Origin: Marinoscillum sp049115815 | GTDB taxonomy: Bacteria; Bacteroidota; Bacteroidia; Cytophagales; Cyclobacteriaceae | DNA: 64,000 nucleotides | Assembly: GCA_049115815.1 (NCBI GenBank) | Contig: JAGDZO010000019.1 | Coordinates: 248,001-312,000, forward strand | Reading direction: 5' to 3' | Shown here: one piece after another, positions 1-8,307 of the stretch | Numbering within the stretch: the first letter of the stretch is position 1 | Layout of the letters: every line of letters begins with the position of its first letter | The notes under the pieces: model-generated | The model's database searches: none | What the model saw: only the letters and a program-made list of their open reading frames with translations | Told to the model about the DNA's origin: nothing | Position numbers and translations under genes: made by a program

Positions 1-309
1 TTCCAAACACTGAAGCTATCAAAAGAGACAGTACTTAGTGAGGCCACTGACTACTCTGATGGTGAGATTGAAAAAGAATTTGTTTGTTCTTATTGTGGAC
101 GAATCAAAAGAAAGAAACAGACTCTTACTAAAAATGTTGATAAATCAACCATAGAGACTAAAGTGAAGGATCACACAATTCCTGAAATAAATGCGGTGAA
201 AATAGAAATTCGAGGAGCAGAAGGTAAAACGAAAGTCTATGAGTTTCAAGACACCAATCAGGCCAAGAGATTCTTGGATGAATTTGATTTTGAGAGCTTC
301 CATGGGTAG
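1..309 (+). CDS. C-terminal part of an unidentified protein (5' end outside window)
   Basis: Frame 1 is open from the first base to a TAG at 307-309, giving the last 102 residues of a protein whose start lies outside the window. I do not recognise the family. Visible features are a CSYC (CxxC) pair followed by a very basic GRIKRKKQ stretch, which could be half of a zinc ribbon, and a charged acidic C-terminal tail ending in FDFESFHG. The reading frame stops just before a strong hairpin terminator, which supports it as the true end of a gene. No function is assigned. Confidence 0.6.
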   Translation, partial: FQTLKLSKETVLSEATDYSDGEIEKEFVCSYCGRIKRKKQTLTKNVDKSTIETKVKDHTIPEINAVKIEIRGAEGKTKVYEFQDTNQAKRFLDEFDFESFHG

Positions 310-334
310 CTCACAAAAAGGATGAAACACTCTC

Positions 335-368
335 AAAAACCTGTTGATCGCATTCAACAGGTTTTTTT
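335..368. terminator. Bidirectional rho-independent terminator
   Basis: A perfect 10-bp stem (AACCTGTTGA / TCAACAGGTT) with a 6-base loop is flanked by an A-run on the left and a T-run on the right. It can therefore end transcription on both strands. It sits between two convergent genes: the unidentified + strand gene ending at 309 and the minus-strand transporter gene, whose stop codon lies inside the T-run. Confidence 0.85.
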
Positions 369-1251
369 ATTTCCTTTTAGCTGAGTTGGTAATGTATACC
401 CCTAGGAGAATTCCACAAATCCCAGCAAAGTGAAGCCATGAAAGAGATTCACCATCACTAAATCCCCACAGCACAGCAACGATAGGAATAATATAAGTAA
501 CAGATGATGTAAACACAGGATCGGTGATTCTCACCAAGTTGTTGAATATAATTAGTGCCACCGCAGTGCCAATTACCCCAAGTATAACAATATAACCTGC
601 TGATATTAAGACAGCCTCCTGAGCAAAATGATTAGGAAATTCCGTGAAAAAGAATAAATGGATTCCGGCTATCGGACCAACAACAAGCAATGAGATACTA
701 GTGATCGTTAATGAATCCAATTCGGAGAGATGATATTTGATTATATTCAAATTAAAAGCATACATCACTGTAGCTAATATGACGAAGAGTGCATAAAAAT
801 TCAGCGTACCAAATCCTCCATCTGCATTGGTCAATATAAGCACAGCGGTACCCACAAAACCAATAGCCACGCCCACAAAGACACTTGATGTCTGTTTTTG
901 CTTGTAAATCAGATAGCCCACCAGCATGGTAGATATTGGAGTCAAAGCATTCAGTACCCCTGTAATCGAGCTTTTCAATTGAGTCTGTGCTATCGCAAAT
1001 AAAAATGCCGGAATCAAACTCCCTAAAAAGCCAATCGAAAGTAAGTACTTCACTTGCTTTCTTTTGACTCTTGCTAGTTTGCTGAGTGCGATCGGCAGCA
1101 TCACTAGAGAAGCTGAAAAGATTCTCAGCGCCCCTACTTCCTGATAATCAAGAGCAACCAGTCCACGCTTTATCAAAATGAATGAGCTCCCCCAGATTAA
1201 AGAAAGTACGAACAACAGAAGCCAGGCTTTTAATGGAGTTTTTTGCTCCAT
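367..1251 (-). CDS. DMT (EamA) family transporter
   Basis: This is a 294-residue inner-membrane protein with about ten hydrophobic segments arranged as two tandem EamA repeats (roughly residues 8-140 and 150-290), the standard layout and length of drug/metabolite transporters. The N-terminal repeat starts with the typical WGSSFILIKRGL motif. Members export or import small metabolites, and the substrate cannot be read from sequence. Its ATG shares one base with the TGA of the upstream dihydrouridine synthase gene (TGATG), so the two are probably translationally coupled in one minus-strand operon. The shared function, if any, is unclear. Confidence 0.9.
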   Translation of the reverse strand: MEQKTPLKAWLLLFVLSLIWGSSFILIKRGLVALDYQEVGALRIFSASLVMLPIALSKLARVKRKQVKYLLSIGFLGSLIPAFLFAIAQTQLKSSITGVLNALTPISTMLVGYLIYKQKQTSSVFVGVAIGFVGTAVLILTNADGGFGTLNFYALFVILATVMYAFNLNIIKYHLSELDSLTITSISLLVVGPIAGIHLFFFTEFPNHFAQEAVLISAGYIVILGVIGTAVALIIFNNLVRITDPVFTSSVTYIIPIVAVLWGFSDGESLSWLHFAGICGILLGVYITNSAKRK

Positions 1252-2249
1252 CAGTGGGCAAGCATAGACGTCTCATTGAATACCTCAGGAATCTCATCGA
1301 GTATCTCCATGAGCTCCACAAACGATGCGTTTTCGACTAGTTTGGTACGGTATGGCTTGAAATTATGTACCCCTCTGAAATAGTTGGTATAGTGCCTGCG
1401 CATCTCAAAAATTCCTTTTAATTCGCCCTTCCACTCTACAGAAAAAGTGAGGTGTTTCTTAGCCACAGCCACTCTTTCTTCGATCGTTGGTTTAGGCAGA
1501 TGCTCACCTGTGGCCATGAAATGTTTGATCTCATTAAATATCCAAGGATAACCAATGGCAGCTCTACCTATCATCACGCCATCCACGCCGTACTTATTCT
1601 TGTATTCCAATGCCTTCTCCGGACTATCAATATCACCATTACCAAAAATGGGAATATGGATGTCTGGGTGATTCTTCACCTCAGCGATTTTGGTCCAGTC
1701 CGCTTCACCTTTATACATCTGCTTCCTCGTTCGCCCGTGGATTGACAATGCCTGAATACCTACATCTTGAAGCCTTTTAGCCACCTCTACTATCTTAATG
1801 GAATTCTCATCCCAACCTAATCTCGTTTTTACCGTGACTGGTTTATCCACTGCTTTCACTATCTCAGCAGTCATCTCTTGCATCTTAGGCAGGTCTAATA
1901 ATATGCCCGCTCCAGCTCCTTTGCAAGCCACCTTTTTGACAGGACAGCCATAGTTAATATCAACAATCTCTGGATTCGCCTCCTCGGCAATTGCCGCCGC
2001 CTTACGCATAGAATCTATCTTGTCTCCAAAAATCTGGATTCCAATTGGGCGCTCGTAATCATAGATGTCTAGTTTCTCCACACTCTTGGCCGCATCTCTG
2101 ATAAGACCTTCCGAAGATATGAATTCGGTATACATCAGGTCTGCACCATTTTCCTTGCACACAGCGCGGAATGGCGGATCACTCACATCCTCCATCGGAG
2201 CTAGCAACAAAGGGAATTCACCAATTTCTAAGTTTCCTATTTTGACCAC
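1251..2249 (-). CDS. dusB: tRNA-dihydrouridine synthase (DusB-like)
   Basis: A 332-residue FMN enzyme that reduces specific uridines in tRNA to dihydrouridine. The TIM-barrel N-terminus carries LLLAPMEDVSDPPFR, the substrate-loop region has NYGCPVKKVACKGAGAG with the expected general-acid cysteine, and IHGRTR plus GNGDI and MIGRAAIGYPWIF are the usual phosphate/FMN-binding strands. The length fits the DusB group of Bacteroidota. It is the first gene of a two-gene minus-strand unit with the EamA transporter and is divergent from the CPBP protease gene, with only 38 bp between them. DusB rather than another Dus subfamily is inferred from overall motif pattern. Confidence 0.9.
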   Translation of the reverse strand: MVKIGNLEIGEFPLLLAPMEDVSDPPFRAVCKENGADLMYTEFISSEGLIRDAAKSVEKLDIYDYERPIGIQIFGDKIDSMRKAAAIAEEANPEIVDINYGCPVKKVACKGAGAGILLDLPKMQEMTAEIVKAVDKPVTVKTRLGWDENSIKIVEVAKRLQDVGIQALSIHGRTRKQMYKGEADWTKIAEVKNHPDIHIPIFGNGDIDSPEKALEYKNKYGVDGVMIGRAAIGYPWIFNEIKHFMATGEHLPKPTIEERVAVAKKHLTFSVEWKGELKGIFEMRRHYTNYFRGVHNFKPYRTKLVENASFVELMEILDEIPEVFNETSMLAH

Positions 2250-2268
2250 AGTTCAGTCTCTAATTTTG
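2242..2268 (+). promoter_or_regulatory. Candidate Bacteroidota-type promoter for the CPBP/cdsA operon
   Basis: TTTG at 2241-2244 is followed after 16 bp by TAATTTTG (2261-2268), an exact match to the TAnnTTTG -7 box of Bacteroidota. The next ATG is 20 bp downstream at 2288. The spacing is at the short end of what is described, so this is suggestive only. Confidence 0.35.
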
Positions 2269-2287
2269 CCGTAAATTTAGGGCAAAT

Positions 2288-3229
2288 ATGGACAATACGC
2301 CTGATAAGGATTCCGCTCAAAAGCCGACAAAGTCGGCAGGTATACTTTTAATTACTCTTGCGGCATATGTGGTGGGAGGAATTCTCCTCTTTTCTTTGTT
2401 GGCTCAGGGAGCCATCATGCTTTTTTTCGGATTTGATCTGACCGAATCTGTAGCATTAATGAATAATCCCGAATCGGTCGAAAACTCAAAATATGCCTTG
2501 ATGCTGATGCAAGCCATCACTTCTATTGGCGCATTCATTTTAATCCCTTTGCTTTTTATCAAGTTCAATGATGGCGAAGGTTTTGCCAAATTTTTTAAAC
2601 TCCCAGATGATTCCCTCAGGCCTACTTTAATGACTGTAGTCATTCTTTTCTGCTTTATGGTGGCCAATAGCATAGTGATAGAGTGGAACCAGCACCTTGT
2701 GCTGCCAGAGGTGCTATCCGCTTTTGAAAGTTGGGCTCAAGCCAAAGAAGCTCAACTAAAAGAATTGACCGAATACCTGACCACCTTCAGTGGTATCCAT
2801 GAGTTTCTGATCGCTCTTGTAGTGATTGCGCTGGTGCCAGCCATAGGTGAAGAACTGCTGTTTCGAGGACTCATTCAAAAGTTGTTTGGTAAGCTTACCA
2901 ATAACGCTCATTTAGCTATTTGGATTTCAGCCGTCATCTTTGGTGTATTCCATTTTCAATTTTACGGCGTAGTACCACGCATATTTTTGGGAGCTCTTTT
3001 CGGGTATCTATTCTATTGGTCTGGTTATTTATCACTAGCCATGGTGGGACATTTTATCAATAATGCCCTCACGCTTACATTGGTTTATTTTAGTCAGATC
3101 AAATTCATAGATTACGACCTAGCAGCGGATGAATCATCCCCTCCGATTTATATTGTCGTGCTGTTTTTTACAGCTGGAGCAATATTGTTGTATTTGTTTA
3201 GAAAACTATTCTCATTAAAAAATGCGTGA
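2288..3229 (+). CDS. CPBP family intramembrane metalloprotease
   Basis: A 313-residue membrane protein with about eight hydrophobic segments. The CPBP/Rce1-like core (roughly residues 170-270) shows all three expected motifs: EELLFRG (EExxxR) with the glutamate pair, FGVFHFQF with the first metal-site histidine, and GHFINNAL with the second. Such proteins cleave C-terminal or signal-like peptides within the membrane. Some act in bacteriocin immunity, but the substrate here is unknown. It opens a plus-strand run with the DUF2007 protein (8-bp overlap) and cdsA, a conserved arrangement I have seen in Bacteroidota. Confidence 0.88.
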   Translation: MDNTPDKDSAQKPTKSAGILLITLAAYVVGGILLFSLLAQGAIMLFFGFDLTESVALMNNPESVENSKYALMLMQAITSIGAFILIPLLFIKFNDGEGFAKFFKLPDDSLRPTLMTVVILFCFMVANSIVIEWNQHLVLPEVLSAFESWAQAKEAQLKELTEYLTTFSGIHEFLIALVVIALVPAIGEELLFRGLIQKLFGKLTNNAHLAIWISAVIFGVFHFQFYGVVPRIFLGALFGYLFYWSGYLSLAMVGHFINNALTLTLVYFSQIKFIDYDLAADESSPPIYIVVLFFTAGAILLYLFRKLFSLKNA

Positions 3230-3428
3230 TTGGCAGAGTGTCTATCAAGACTCAAGTGAGCAGAGGGCGGAAATCGTAAGGGCTATTTTAGCCGACATGG
3301 ACATGAATCCTGTTGTATTGAATAAGCAAGATTCGGCATATCGATTTGGCTCTTTTGAGGTCTTAGTAAGTCCAGATTATGTTTTGAAAGCTTTGAAGGT
3401 TATAAATGACGAAATCAAGTTTGGGTAA
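3222..3428 (+). CDS. Small DUF2007-like protein
   Basis: A 68-residue soluble protein that resembles the DUF2007 'putative signal transducing protein' family. It has an N-terminal helix with YQDSSEQRAEIVRAILAD, a central hydrophobic strand ending in VVLNKQDSAYRFG, and the C-terminal VSPDYVLKAL segment typical of the family. Its molecular role is unknown; some homologues look ACT-like. It overlaps the CPBP gene by 8 bp and cdsA by 23 bp, so all three are probably translated from one message. No catalytic residues are evident. Confidence 0.75.
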   Translation: MRDWQSVYQDSSEQRAEIVRAILADMDMNPVVLNKQDSAYRFGSFEVLVSPDYVLKALKVINDEIKFG

Positions 3429-4239
3429 ATTTTCAGAACTATATCAACGAATCGTCACCGCATCAATAGGTGCAGCACTAATCATTTCATCTCTAGTGAT
3501 GAGCGAATGGAGCTACTTCGTAGTGTTTTTGACCATATCGGTACTCGCACAGTGGGAATTTTATCGCTTAGTACGATTTCAGAATTATCTCCCTATTCGA
3601 TTGCTTGGTGTATTTATAGGCAGCATCTTGTTTACTATATCATTCTTCGTAGCTAGGGGGTCACTGGATCCTAACTATTATTATGCCTTGTTTCCTATCG
3701 CTTCCTTGATTTTCCTCGTGAAGCTTTACAAAAAGAACGACAACAACCCATTCCTCAACATCGCACTATTTTATCTAGGCTTGACTTATGTAGCATTACC
3801 ATTCGCATTAATGAATGTAGTGGTTCATTATCACGGCCCTTACAATTACGAAATTCTATTGGGTCTGATGCTCATCATTTGGGCAAGTGATACGGGCGCC
3901 TACTTTGCTGGTGTTCGATTTGGAAAAAGAAAGCTGTTCGAGCGAATCTCTCCTAAAAAGTCTTGGGAAGGAGCTATTGGAGGTGCGGTAACAGCTGTTG
4001 TATTTTCGGTAATTATCAGCAGATATAGTACCGGGCTTTCCCTTTGGCAATGGGTTTGCGTTTCGCTCATAGTGGTGATAGCTGGTACCTATGGAGATTT
4101 GGTAGAGTCTATGTTTAAAAGAAGTATGCAAATCAAAGACTCAGGCACCTCAATTCCTGGACATGGAGGTTTTTTAGATCGCTTCGATAGCTTGATTCTT
4201 GCGGTTCCCTTCATCGTCGTTTTCCTCAAACTATTATAG
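3406..4239 (+). CDS. cdsA: Phosphatidate cytidylyltransferase
   Basis: A 277-residue integral membrane enzyme that converts phosphatidic acid and CTP into CDP-diacylglycerol, the branch point of phospholipid synthesis. The C-terminal signature is intact: SDTGAYFAGVRFGKRK, then GDLVESMFKRSMQIKDS and the PGHGGFLDRFDS block with the metal-binding aspartates. About seven hydrophobic segments precede or surround these motifs. The ATG lies inside the end of the DUF2007 gene. A phosphatidylserine decarboxylase gene lies a little downstream, so the lipid pathway is partly clustered here. Confidence 0.95.
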   Translation: MTKSSLGKFSELYQRIVTASIGAALIISSLVMSEWSYFVVFLTISVLAQWEFYRLVRFQNYLPIRLLGVFIGSILFTISFFVARGSLDPNYYYALFPIASLIFLVKLYKKNDNNPFLNIALFYLGLTYVALPFALMNVVVHYHGPYNYEILLGLMLIIWASDTGAYFAGVRFGKRKLFERISPKKSWEGAIGGAVTAVVFSVIISRYSTGLSLWQWVCVSLIVVIAGTYGDLVESMFKRSMQIKDSGTSIPGHGGFLDRFDSLILAVPFIVVFLKLL

Positions 4240-4258
4240 GTAATCGGGGTGAAAAACT

Positions 4259-4305
4259 TAGCTTTGCTGCCAAATAAACAACAACCCTAATTAACCCCAA
4301 ATTAG
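4259..4305 (+). promoter_or_regulatory. Candidate -7 box and inverted repeat upstream of the dehydrogenase
   Basis: TAGCTTTG at 4259-4266 fits the TAnnTTTG -7 box, but no clear -33 TTG is present. Between it and the ATG at 4309 lies an inverted repeat, CTAATT-7-AATTAG (4287-4305), ending four bases before the start codon, where an operator or a translation-blocking fold could act. Both are weak signals in AT-rich DNA. Confidence 0.3.
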
Positions 4306-4308
4306 CAT

Positions 4309-5583
4309 ATGGCCTACATTGAACCGGCTCCTATTAAGGATAAAGGCAATCCTTTCGAGTCAATGATGTCTAGATTTCACATTGCAGCGCAACACCTCGG
4401 CCTGGATGATGAAATTTATAATGTTTTAAAATCCCCAACCAAGCAAGTAATCGTTACACTACCCATTACGATGGACAATGGCTCTATCCGAGTTTTTGAA
4501 GGGTATCGAGTCATTCATTCCAACATATTGGGTCCCTCAAAAGGAGGCATCAGATATGATATGGATGTCAACCTTGATGAAGTCAAAGCACTAGCCGCTT
4601 GGATGACTTGGAAATGTGCCGTAGTAGATATTCCTTACGGAGGAGCAAAAGGAGGCATCAAGTGTAACCCTAGAGAAATGTCAGCAGGTGAAATAGAACG
4701 CCTGACTCGTTCTTTTACCCAATCAATGCTTGAAATTTTTGGACCCGACAGAGATATCCCTGCTCCAGACATGGGTACCGGTCCGAGAGAAATGGCGTGG
4801 CTAATGGACCACTACTCTCGATCTCAAGGCATGACCATCAACTCGGTTGTTACGGGTAAGCCTATTGTATTGGGAGGGTCTCTTGGAAGAACTGAGGCCA
4901 CAGGTAGAGGAGTAATGATTTCAGCTCTTGCTGCTATGGAGAAACTTAAGATTAATCCATTCAAAGCAACTTGCGCTGTTCAAGGGTTTGGAAATGTAGG
5001 CTCATGGGCTGCCATTCTCCTAGCTGAAAGAGGCGTGACGGTAGTATCAGTATCTGATCTATCTGGAGCTTACTATAACAAAACTGGAATAAATATTCCG
5101 GAGGCCATCAACTATCGCAATGAAAACAACGGATCTCTAGAAGGATTTTCGGGTGCTGAGAAAATTAGCCCTGAAGAATTGTTACTTTTAGAGGTAGATG
5201 TGCTAGTACCAGCGGCTATTGAAGATGTGATCACTGAAGAGAACGCACCAAAGATAGAGGCCAAGCTAATAGTGGAAGGAGCCAACGGGCCTACCTCAGC
5301 AAAAGCTGACGCCATCATCAATGAAAACGGTATCATGGCAGTTCCTGACATTCTTGCCAATGCTGGAGGTGTGACCGTATCATATTTTGAGTGGGTACAA
5401 AACAGACTCGGGTACAAGTGGACAGCAGAGCGCGTCAATAGGCGCTCAGATAGAATTATGAAAACAGCATTCGATAAGGTATATCAGACTGCTCAGCAGT
5501 ACAATGTATCTATGCGAATAGCAGCTTATATTGTGGCTATTGATAAGGTGGCCAAAACCTATAAATTTAGAGGAGGATTCTAA
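4309..5583 (+). CDS. Glu/Leu/Phe/Val dehydrogenase family protein (glutamate dehydrogenase)
   Basis: A 424-residue cytosolic enzyme for oxidative deamination of an amino acid (most likely glutamate) with NAD(P). The N-terminal dimerisation/substrate domain has GPSKGGIRYD, PYGGAKGGIKC with the catalytic lysine, and PAPDMGTGPREMAW. The Rossmann domain begins at VQGFGNVGSWAA (GxGNVG) near residue 225, followed by VPAAIEDVI and EGANGPTS. Size and motifs fit the roughly 420-residue hexameric GDH class. The stop TAA overlaps the ATG of the phosphatidylserine decarboxylase gene (TAATG), so the two are co-translated although their pathways differ. Glutamate specificity is inferred from overall likeness. 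Confidence 0.9.
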   Translation: MAYIEPAPIKDKGNPFESMMSRFHIAAQHLGLDDEIYNVLKSPTKQVIVTLPITMDNGSIRVFEGYRVIHSNILGPSKGGIRYDMDVNLDEVKALAAWMTWKCAVVDIPYGGAKGGIKCNPREMSAGEIERLTRSFTQSMLEIFGPDRDIPAPDMGTGPREMAWLMDHYSRSQGMTINSVVTGKPIVLGGSLGRTEATGRGVMISALAAMEKLKINPFKATCAVQGFGNVGSWAAILLAERGVTVVSVSDLSGAYYNKTGINIPEAINYRNENNGSLEGFSGAEKISPEELLLLEVDVLVPAAIEDVITEENAPKIEAKLIVEGANGPTSAKADAIINENGIMAVPDILANAGGVTVSYFEWVQNRLGYKWTAERVNRRSDRIMKTAFDKVYQTAQQYNVSMRIAAYIVAIDKVAKTYKFRGGF

Positions 5584-6239
5584 TGAAAATTCACAAGGAA
5601 GGTATCAAGATTATTCCGATTGCTACACTGGTATTGGCGGTATTATATACTGCCTTATATTGGTTAATCCCTATCATGATCGTACAAGCAGTTTTGGCTT
5701 TGGCAGCCATAGTGCTTTGGGTATTGATCGTGCGATTTTTTCGGAATCCTGACTTTCCAATTGAAAAGAATGCAAATCAGATAATAGCTCCTGCAGACGG
5801 TAAGGTAGTGGTTATAGAAGAGACCATGGAAAATGAGTACCTCAAAGAAAAACGTATTCAGGTTTCTATTTTTATGTCTCCTTTGAATGTACATGTGACA
5901 CGCAGCCCCATTGAAGGTATTGTATCCTATTTCAAGTATCATCCCGGTAAGTTTTTGGTCGCATGGCATCCTAAGTCTAGTACTGATAACGAAAGAACTT
6001 CTATAGGTTTGAAACTACCCACAGGCGTTGAAATATTGATTAGACAAGTAGCCGGAGCAGTAGCACGACGAATCTGTTTTTATAGCAAAGAAGGAGATTC
6101 ATGCGAGCAAGGCGAGCGGTTTGGATTCATCAGATTTGGGAGCAGAATTGATCTCTATTTGCCACTTAATGCGGATATCAAAGTTGAGTTGGATCAGGTA
6201 TCTTTTGGTGGCAAAACAATAATAGCCGAACTGAAATAA
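5583..6239 (+). CDS. psd: Phosphatidylserine decarboxylase proenzyme (short form)
   Basis: A 218-residue membrane-associated enzyme that makes phosphatidylethanolamine. Two hydrophobic segments lie near residues 10-50, then IIAPADGKVV, the FMSPLNVHVTRSP segment with the conserved histidine, and HPKSSTDNERT. The autocleavage site is the FGSR motif (Gly-Ser at about 186-187), which yields a pyruvoyl alpha subunit of about 30 residues. This matches the short Psd class of Bacteroidota. It overlaps the dehydrogenase stop by one base and is followed by a hairpin terminator. A phosphatidylserine synthase gene is not next to it. Confidence 0.92.
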   Translation: MKIHKEGIKIIPIATLVLAVLYTALYWLIPIMIVQAVLALAAIVLWVLIVRFFRNPDFPIEKNANQIIAPADGKVVVIEETMENEYLKEKRIQVSIFMSPLNVHVTRSPIEGIVSYFKYHPGKFLVAWHPKSSTDNERTSIGLKLPTGVEILIRQVAGAVARRICFYSKEGDSCEQGERFGFIRFGSRIDLYLPLNADIKVELDQVSFGGKTIIAELK

Positions 6240-6262
6240 ACCACAAAAACTCATAAATAAAC

Positions 6263-6290
6263 CAAAAACCATCCTGAGGGTGGTTTTTTG
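6263..6290 (+). terminator. Rho-independent terminator after psd
   Basis: CAAAAACCATCC-TGA-GGGTGGTTTTTTG forms a stem with one G-T wobble, a very short loop, and a T-run. It follows the psd stop by about 24 bp and precedes the RDD gene, so it probably separates the two units. Confidence 0.75.
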
Positions 6291-6319
6291 GTATCAGGAA
6301 TCTAATAATCATTCAGCAC

Positions 6320-6802
6320 ATGTCTTCAGATTTTGCAGGATTTTGGCTTAGAGCAATTGCTTACATTATTGATTACATCATACTCCAATTGACTCAATCT
6401 TTAGCTGTAATGCCGCTTCTAGGATTGCTAGGTTTTGAATTTTCCGAAACGCCAGAATTGGACTGGTCTACATTAGGCGAAGCTCAATCTATCAGTCAAT
6501 TAAATAGTTTCTATGCTGAAATGGCGCCCCTACTTGTTTTGGGAATGACTATTTCATTGCTCTACTATTCTCTGATGGAATCTAGCAAACATCAAGGCAC
6601 AATTGGTAAAATGGCCGTGGGAATAAAGGTGACCGATCTCAATGGAATCAGGCTAAACCTTGGATTGGCAATAATAAGAAATGTAAGTAAGATCTTTTCT
6701 GCGCTGTTCCTCATGATTGGTTATATAATGGCTGGCTTGACCTCCAAAAAACAAGGTCTGCATGATATGATAGCCAATACGATTGTGATTAAGAAAAACT
6801 AG
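6320..6802 (+). CDS. RDD family membrane protein
   Basis: A 160-residue protein with the RDD family layout. The motif FWLRAIAYIIDYIIL near residue 8 holds the Arg and Asp that name the family. Further hydrophobic segments follow around residues 70-90 and 115-140, and the C-terminal segment SKKQGLHDMIANTIVI carries the conserved HD near the second Asp. The role of RDD proteins is poorly defined (ion or small-molecule transport is suggested for some). It sits between a terminator and a convergent gene that it overlaps by 14 bp. Confidence 0.85.
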   Translation: MSSDFAGFWLRAIAYIIDYIILQLTQSLAVMPLLGLLGFEFSETPELDWSTLGEAQSISQLNSFYAEMAPLLVLGMTISLLYYSLMESSKHQGTIGKMAVGIKVTDLNGIRLNLGLAIIRNVSKIFSALFLMIGYIMAGLTSKKQGLHDMIANTIVIKKN

Positions 6803-7265
6803 ACACAAGTCTCTCGAGATATTTTTGATCTATCTCGTCAAAAGTATCGAGCTCAGAGCTATCTATGTCCAGCACCCCTATTACTTCGCCTTGGGCATTT
6901 TTGATAGGTACCACTATCTCAGATTTAGACTGAGTGCTACAAGCAATGTGACCCGGAAAATCATCAACATCTGACACCACAAGTGATTGCTCTCGCTCCC
7001 AAGCAGCTCCGCAGACACCTTTGCCTTTCTGAATTCTGGTGCATGCAATAGGTCCTTGAAATGGCCCGAGTACCAACTCGTCTCCCTTTACGATGTAAAA
7101 TCCAATCCATAAGTGCTTGAAAATGGTCATGAGTGCCGCACTTACATTGGCCATATTGGCTACCAAATCCTCTTCGCCAGCTACTAACGACTCTAACTGG
7201 GGAATCAAAGACTGATACTGCGCGTCTTTACTGACACCAGAAGATATATTCAAATGTTCTGCCAT
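6789..7265 (-). CDS. msrC: Free methionine-(R)-sulfoxide reductase (GAF domain)
   Basis: A 158-residue single-GAF-domain protein. Three cysteines lie at 75, 85 and 109 (ACTRI, GVCGAAWE, IACSTQ). Their spacing of 10 and 24 is the same as C84/C94/C118 of the E. coli free-methionine-R-sulfoxide reductase, which strongly supports that enzyme rather than a regulatory GAF protein. It repairs oxidised free methionine in the cytoplasm using thioredoxin-type reductants. Its start lies 2 bp after the ribD stop on the minus strand, so the two are co-transcribed. Its end overlaps the convergent RDD gene. Confidence 0.9.
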   Translation of the reverse strand: MAEHLNISSGVSKDAQYQSLIPQLESLVAGEEDLVANMANVSAALMTIFKHLWIGFYIVKGDELVLGPFQGPIACTRIQKGKGVCGAAWEREQSLVVSDVDDFPGHIACSTQSKSEIVVPIKNAQGEVIGVLDIDSSELDTFDEIDQKYLERLVSSFS

Positions 7266-7267
7266 AA

Positions 7268-8287
7268 TTACTTATTCATGATGTACTCTAATCTGTCCCC
7301 AAATATATCCCTATTGAGTATGGTTTTGCCAGAAATTTTAGGAGCAAATATGCCATCTCCAAAACAAACATCAGAAGTGAAGATTCGCGCTTCGTCCCAA
7401 AGATTCTCCGTTATAAATTCTTGTAATAATCTAGCACCTCCCTCTATGAATACAGACTGTATTTCATGAGCATGCAAAATTTCCAATACGGTCTTCGCAG
7501 AGATGCGGTCCACTGTTAAGTACGCAAGATTTTTCTGGTCTTTGGCATTTTTCTCGGTAATGCAAATTGTTTGAGTGTTACCGTCAAAAAGTTTCAAATC
7601 CTTCTCTAATCTCAGGTCTCTATCTATCACCACTCTTATGGGGTCTTTACCTACCCAATCTCGCACCGTGAGGGATGGATTATCATAAAACGCTGTATTG
7701 GTTCCTACCATAATGGCGTCTTCTTCGGCTCTCCATTGATGTACAAGCTGACGTGAATATGCGTTGCTGATCCACTTGCTATCGAAATTGCTTCTGGCTA
7801 CAAACCCATCAGATGTTTGTGCCCATTTGAGCATCACATAAGGGCGTTTATTCTCAAAAGAGGTAAAGAACCTTCGGTTAACAAATCTGCCAACTTCCTT
7901 CTGGATACCTATGCTCACTTCGATCCCGGATGTTCTCATTCGTTCTATCCCTTGGCCGGAGACTTTGGGGTTAGGATCTTCATTACAGATGACCACTTTT
8001 TTGACCCTGTTTTCAATGAGCAAGTCTGCGCAAGGAGGAGTCTTTCCAAAATGCGCACACGGCTCCAAAGTCACATAAACGGTAGATTCGGGCAAAATGG
8101 ATTTGTCATCTACAGAGTTAATAGCATTCACCTCAGCGTGAGGACCTCCGTATTGCCAATGATAGCCTTCACCAACTATGTTTCCTTCATGTACTATCAC
8201 ACAGCCTACCAAGGGGTTTGGACTTACCCAGCCCTTACCATTTTGGGCAAGCTCTAGAGCTCTCTGCATATAGTGATCATCTGACAT
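7268..8287 (-). CDS. ribD: Bifunctional riboflavin deaminase/reductase RibD
   Basis: A 339-residue enzyme that carries out the second and third steps of riboflavin synthesis. The N-terminal deaminase has the zinc site HAE (residues 50-52) with PCAHFGKTPPC (C77 and C86). The C-terminal RibD_C reductase begins near residue 150 with RPYVMLKWAQTSDG and contains MVGTNTAFYDNPSLTVR. Both halves look complete. It is divergent from prmC with 18 bp between the starts and is followed by the methionine sulfoxide reductase gene. No FMN riboswitch is visible in the short upstream gap, and other rib genes are not in the window. Confidence 0.95.
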   Translation of the reverse strand: MSDDHYMQRALELAQNGKGWVSPNPLVGCVIVHEGNIVGEGYHWQYGGPHAEVNAINSVDDKSILPESTVYVTLEPCAHFGKTPPCADLLIENRVKKVVICNEDPNPKVSGQGIERMRTSGIEVSIGIQKEVGRFVNRRFFTSFENKRPYVMLKWAQTSDGFVARSNFDSKWISNAYSRQLVHQWRAEEDAIMVGTNTAFYDNPSLTVRDWVGKDPIRVVIDRDLRLEKDLKLFDGNTQTICITEKNAKDQKNLAYLTVDRISAKTVLEILHAHEIQSVFIEGGARLLQEFITENLWDEARIFTSDVCFGDGIFAPKISGKTILNRDIFGDRLEYIMNK

Positions 8288-8295
8288 TATTGGTA

Positions 8296-8307
8296 ACTTC
8301 GCGAAGT
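8296..8307. promoter_or_regulatory. 12-bp perfect palindrome between ribD and prmC
   Basis: ACTTCGCGAAGT is a perfect palindrome in the 18-bp gap between the divergent ribD and prmC starts, and its last two bases fall in the presumed GTG start of prmC. It could be a regulator-binding site or simply chance. Confidence 0.2.

Noticed and set aside
145..357. Minus-strand ORF of 70 codons
   Set aside because: Lies opposite the open frame 1-309 and runs into the terminator; composition is not protein-like.
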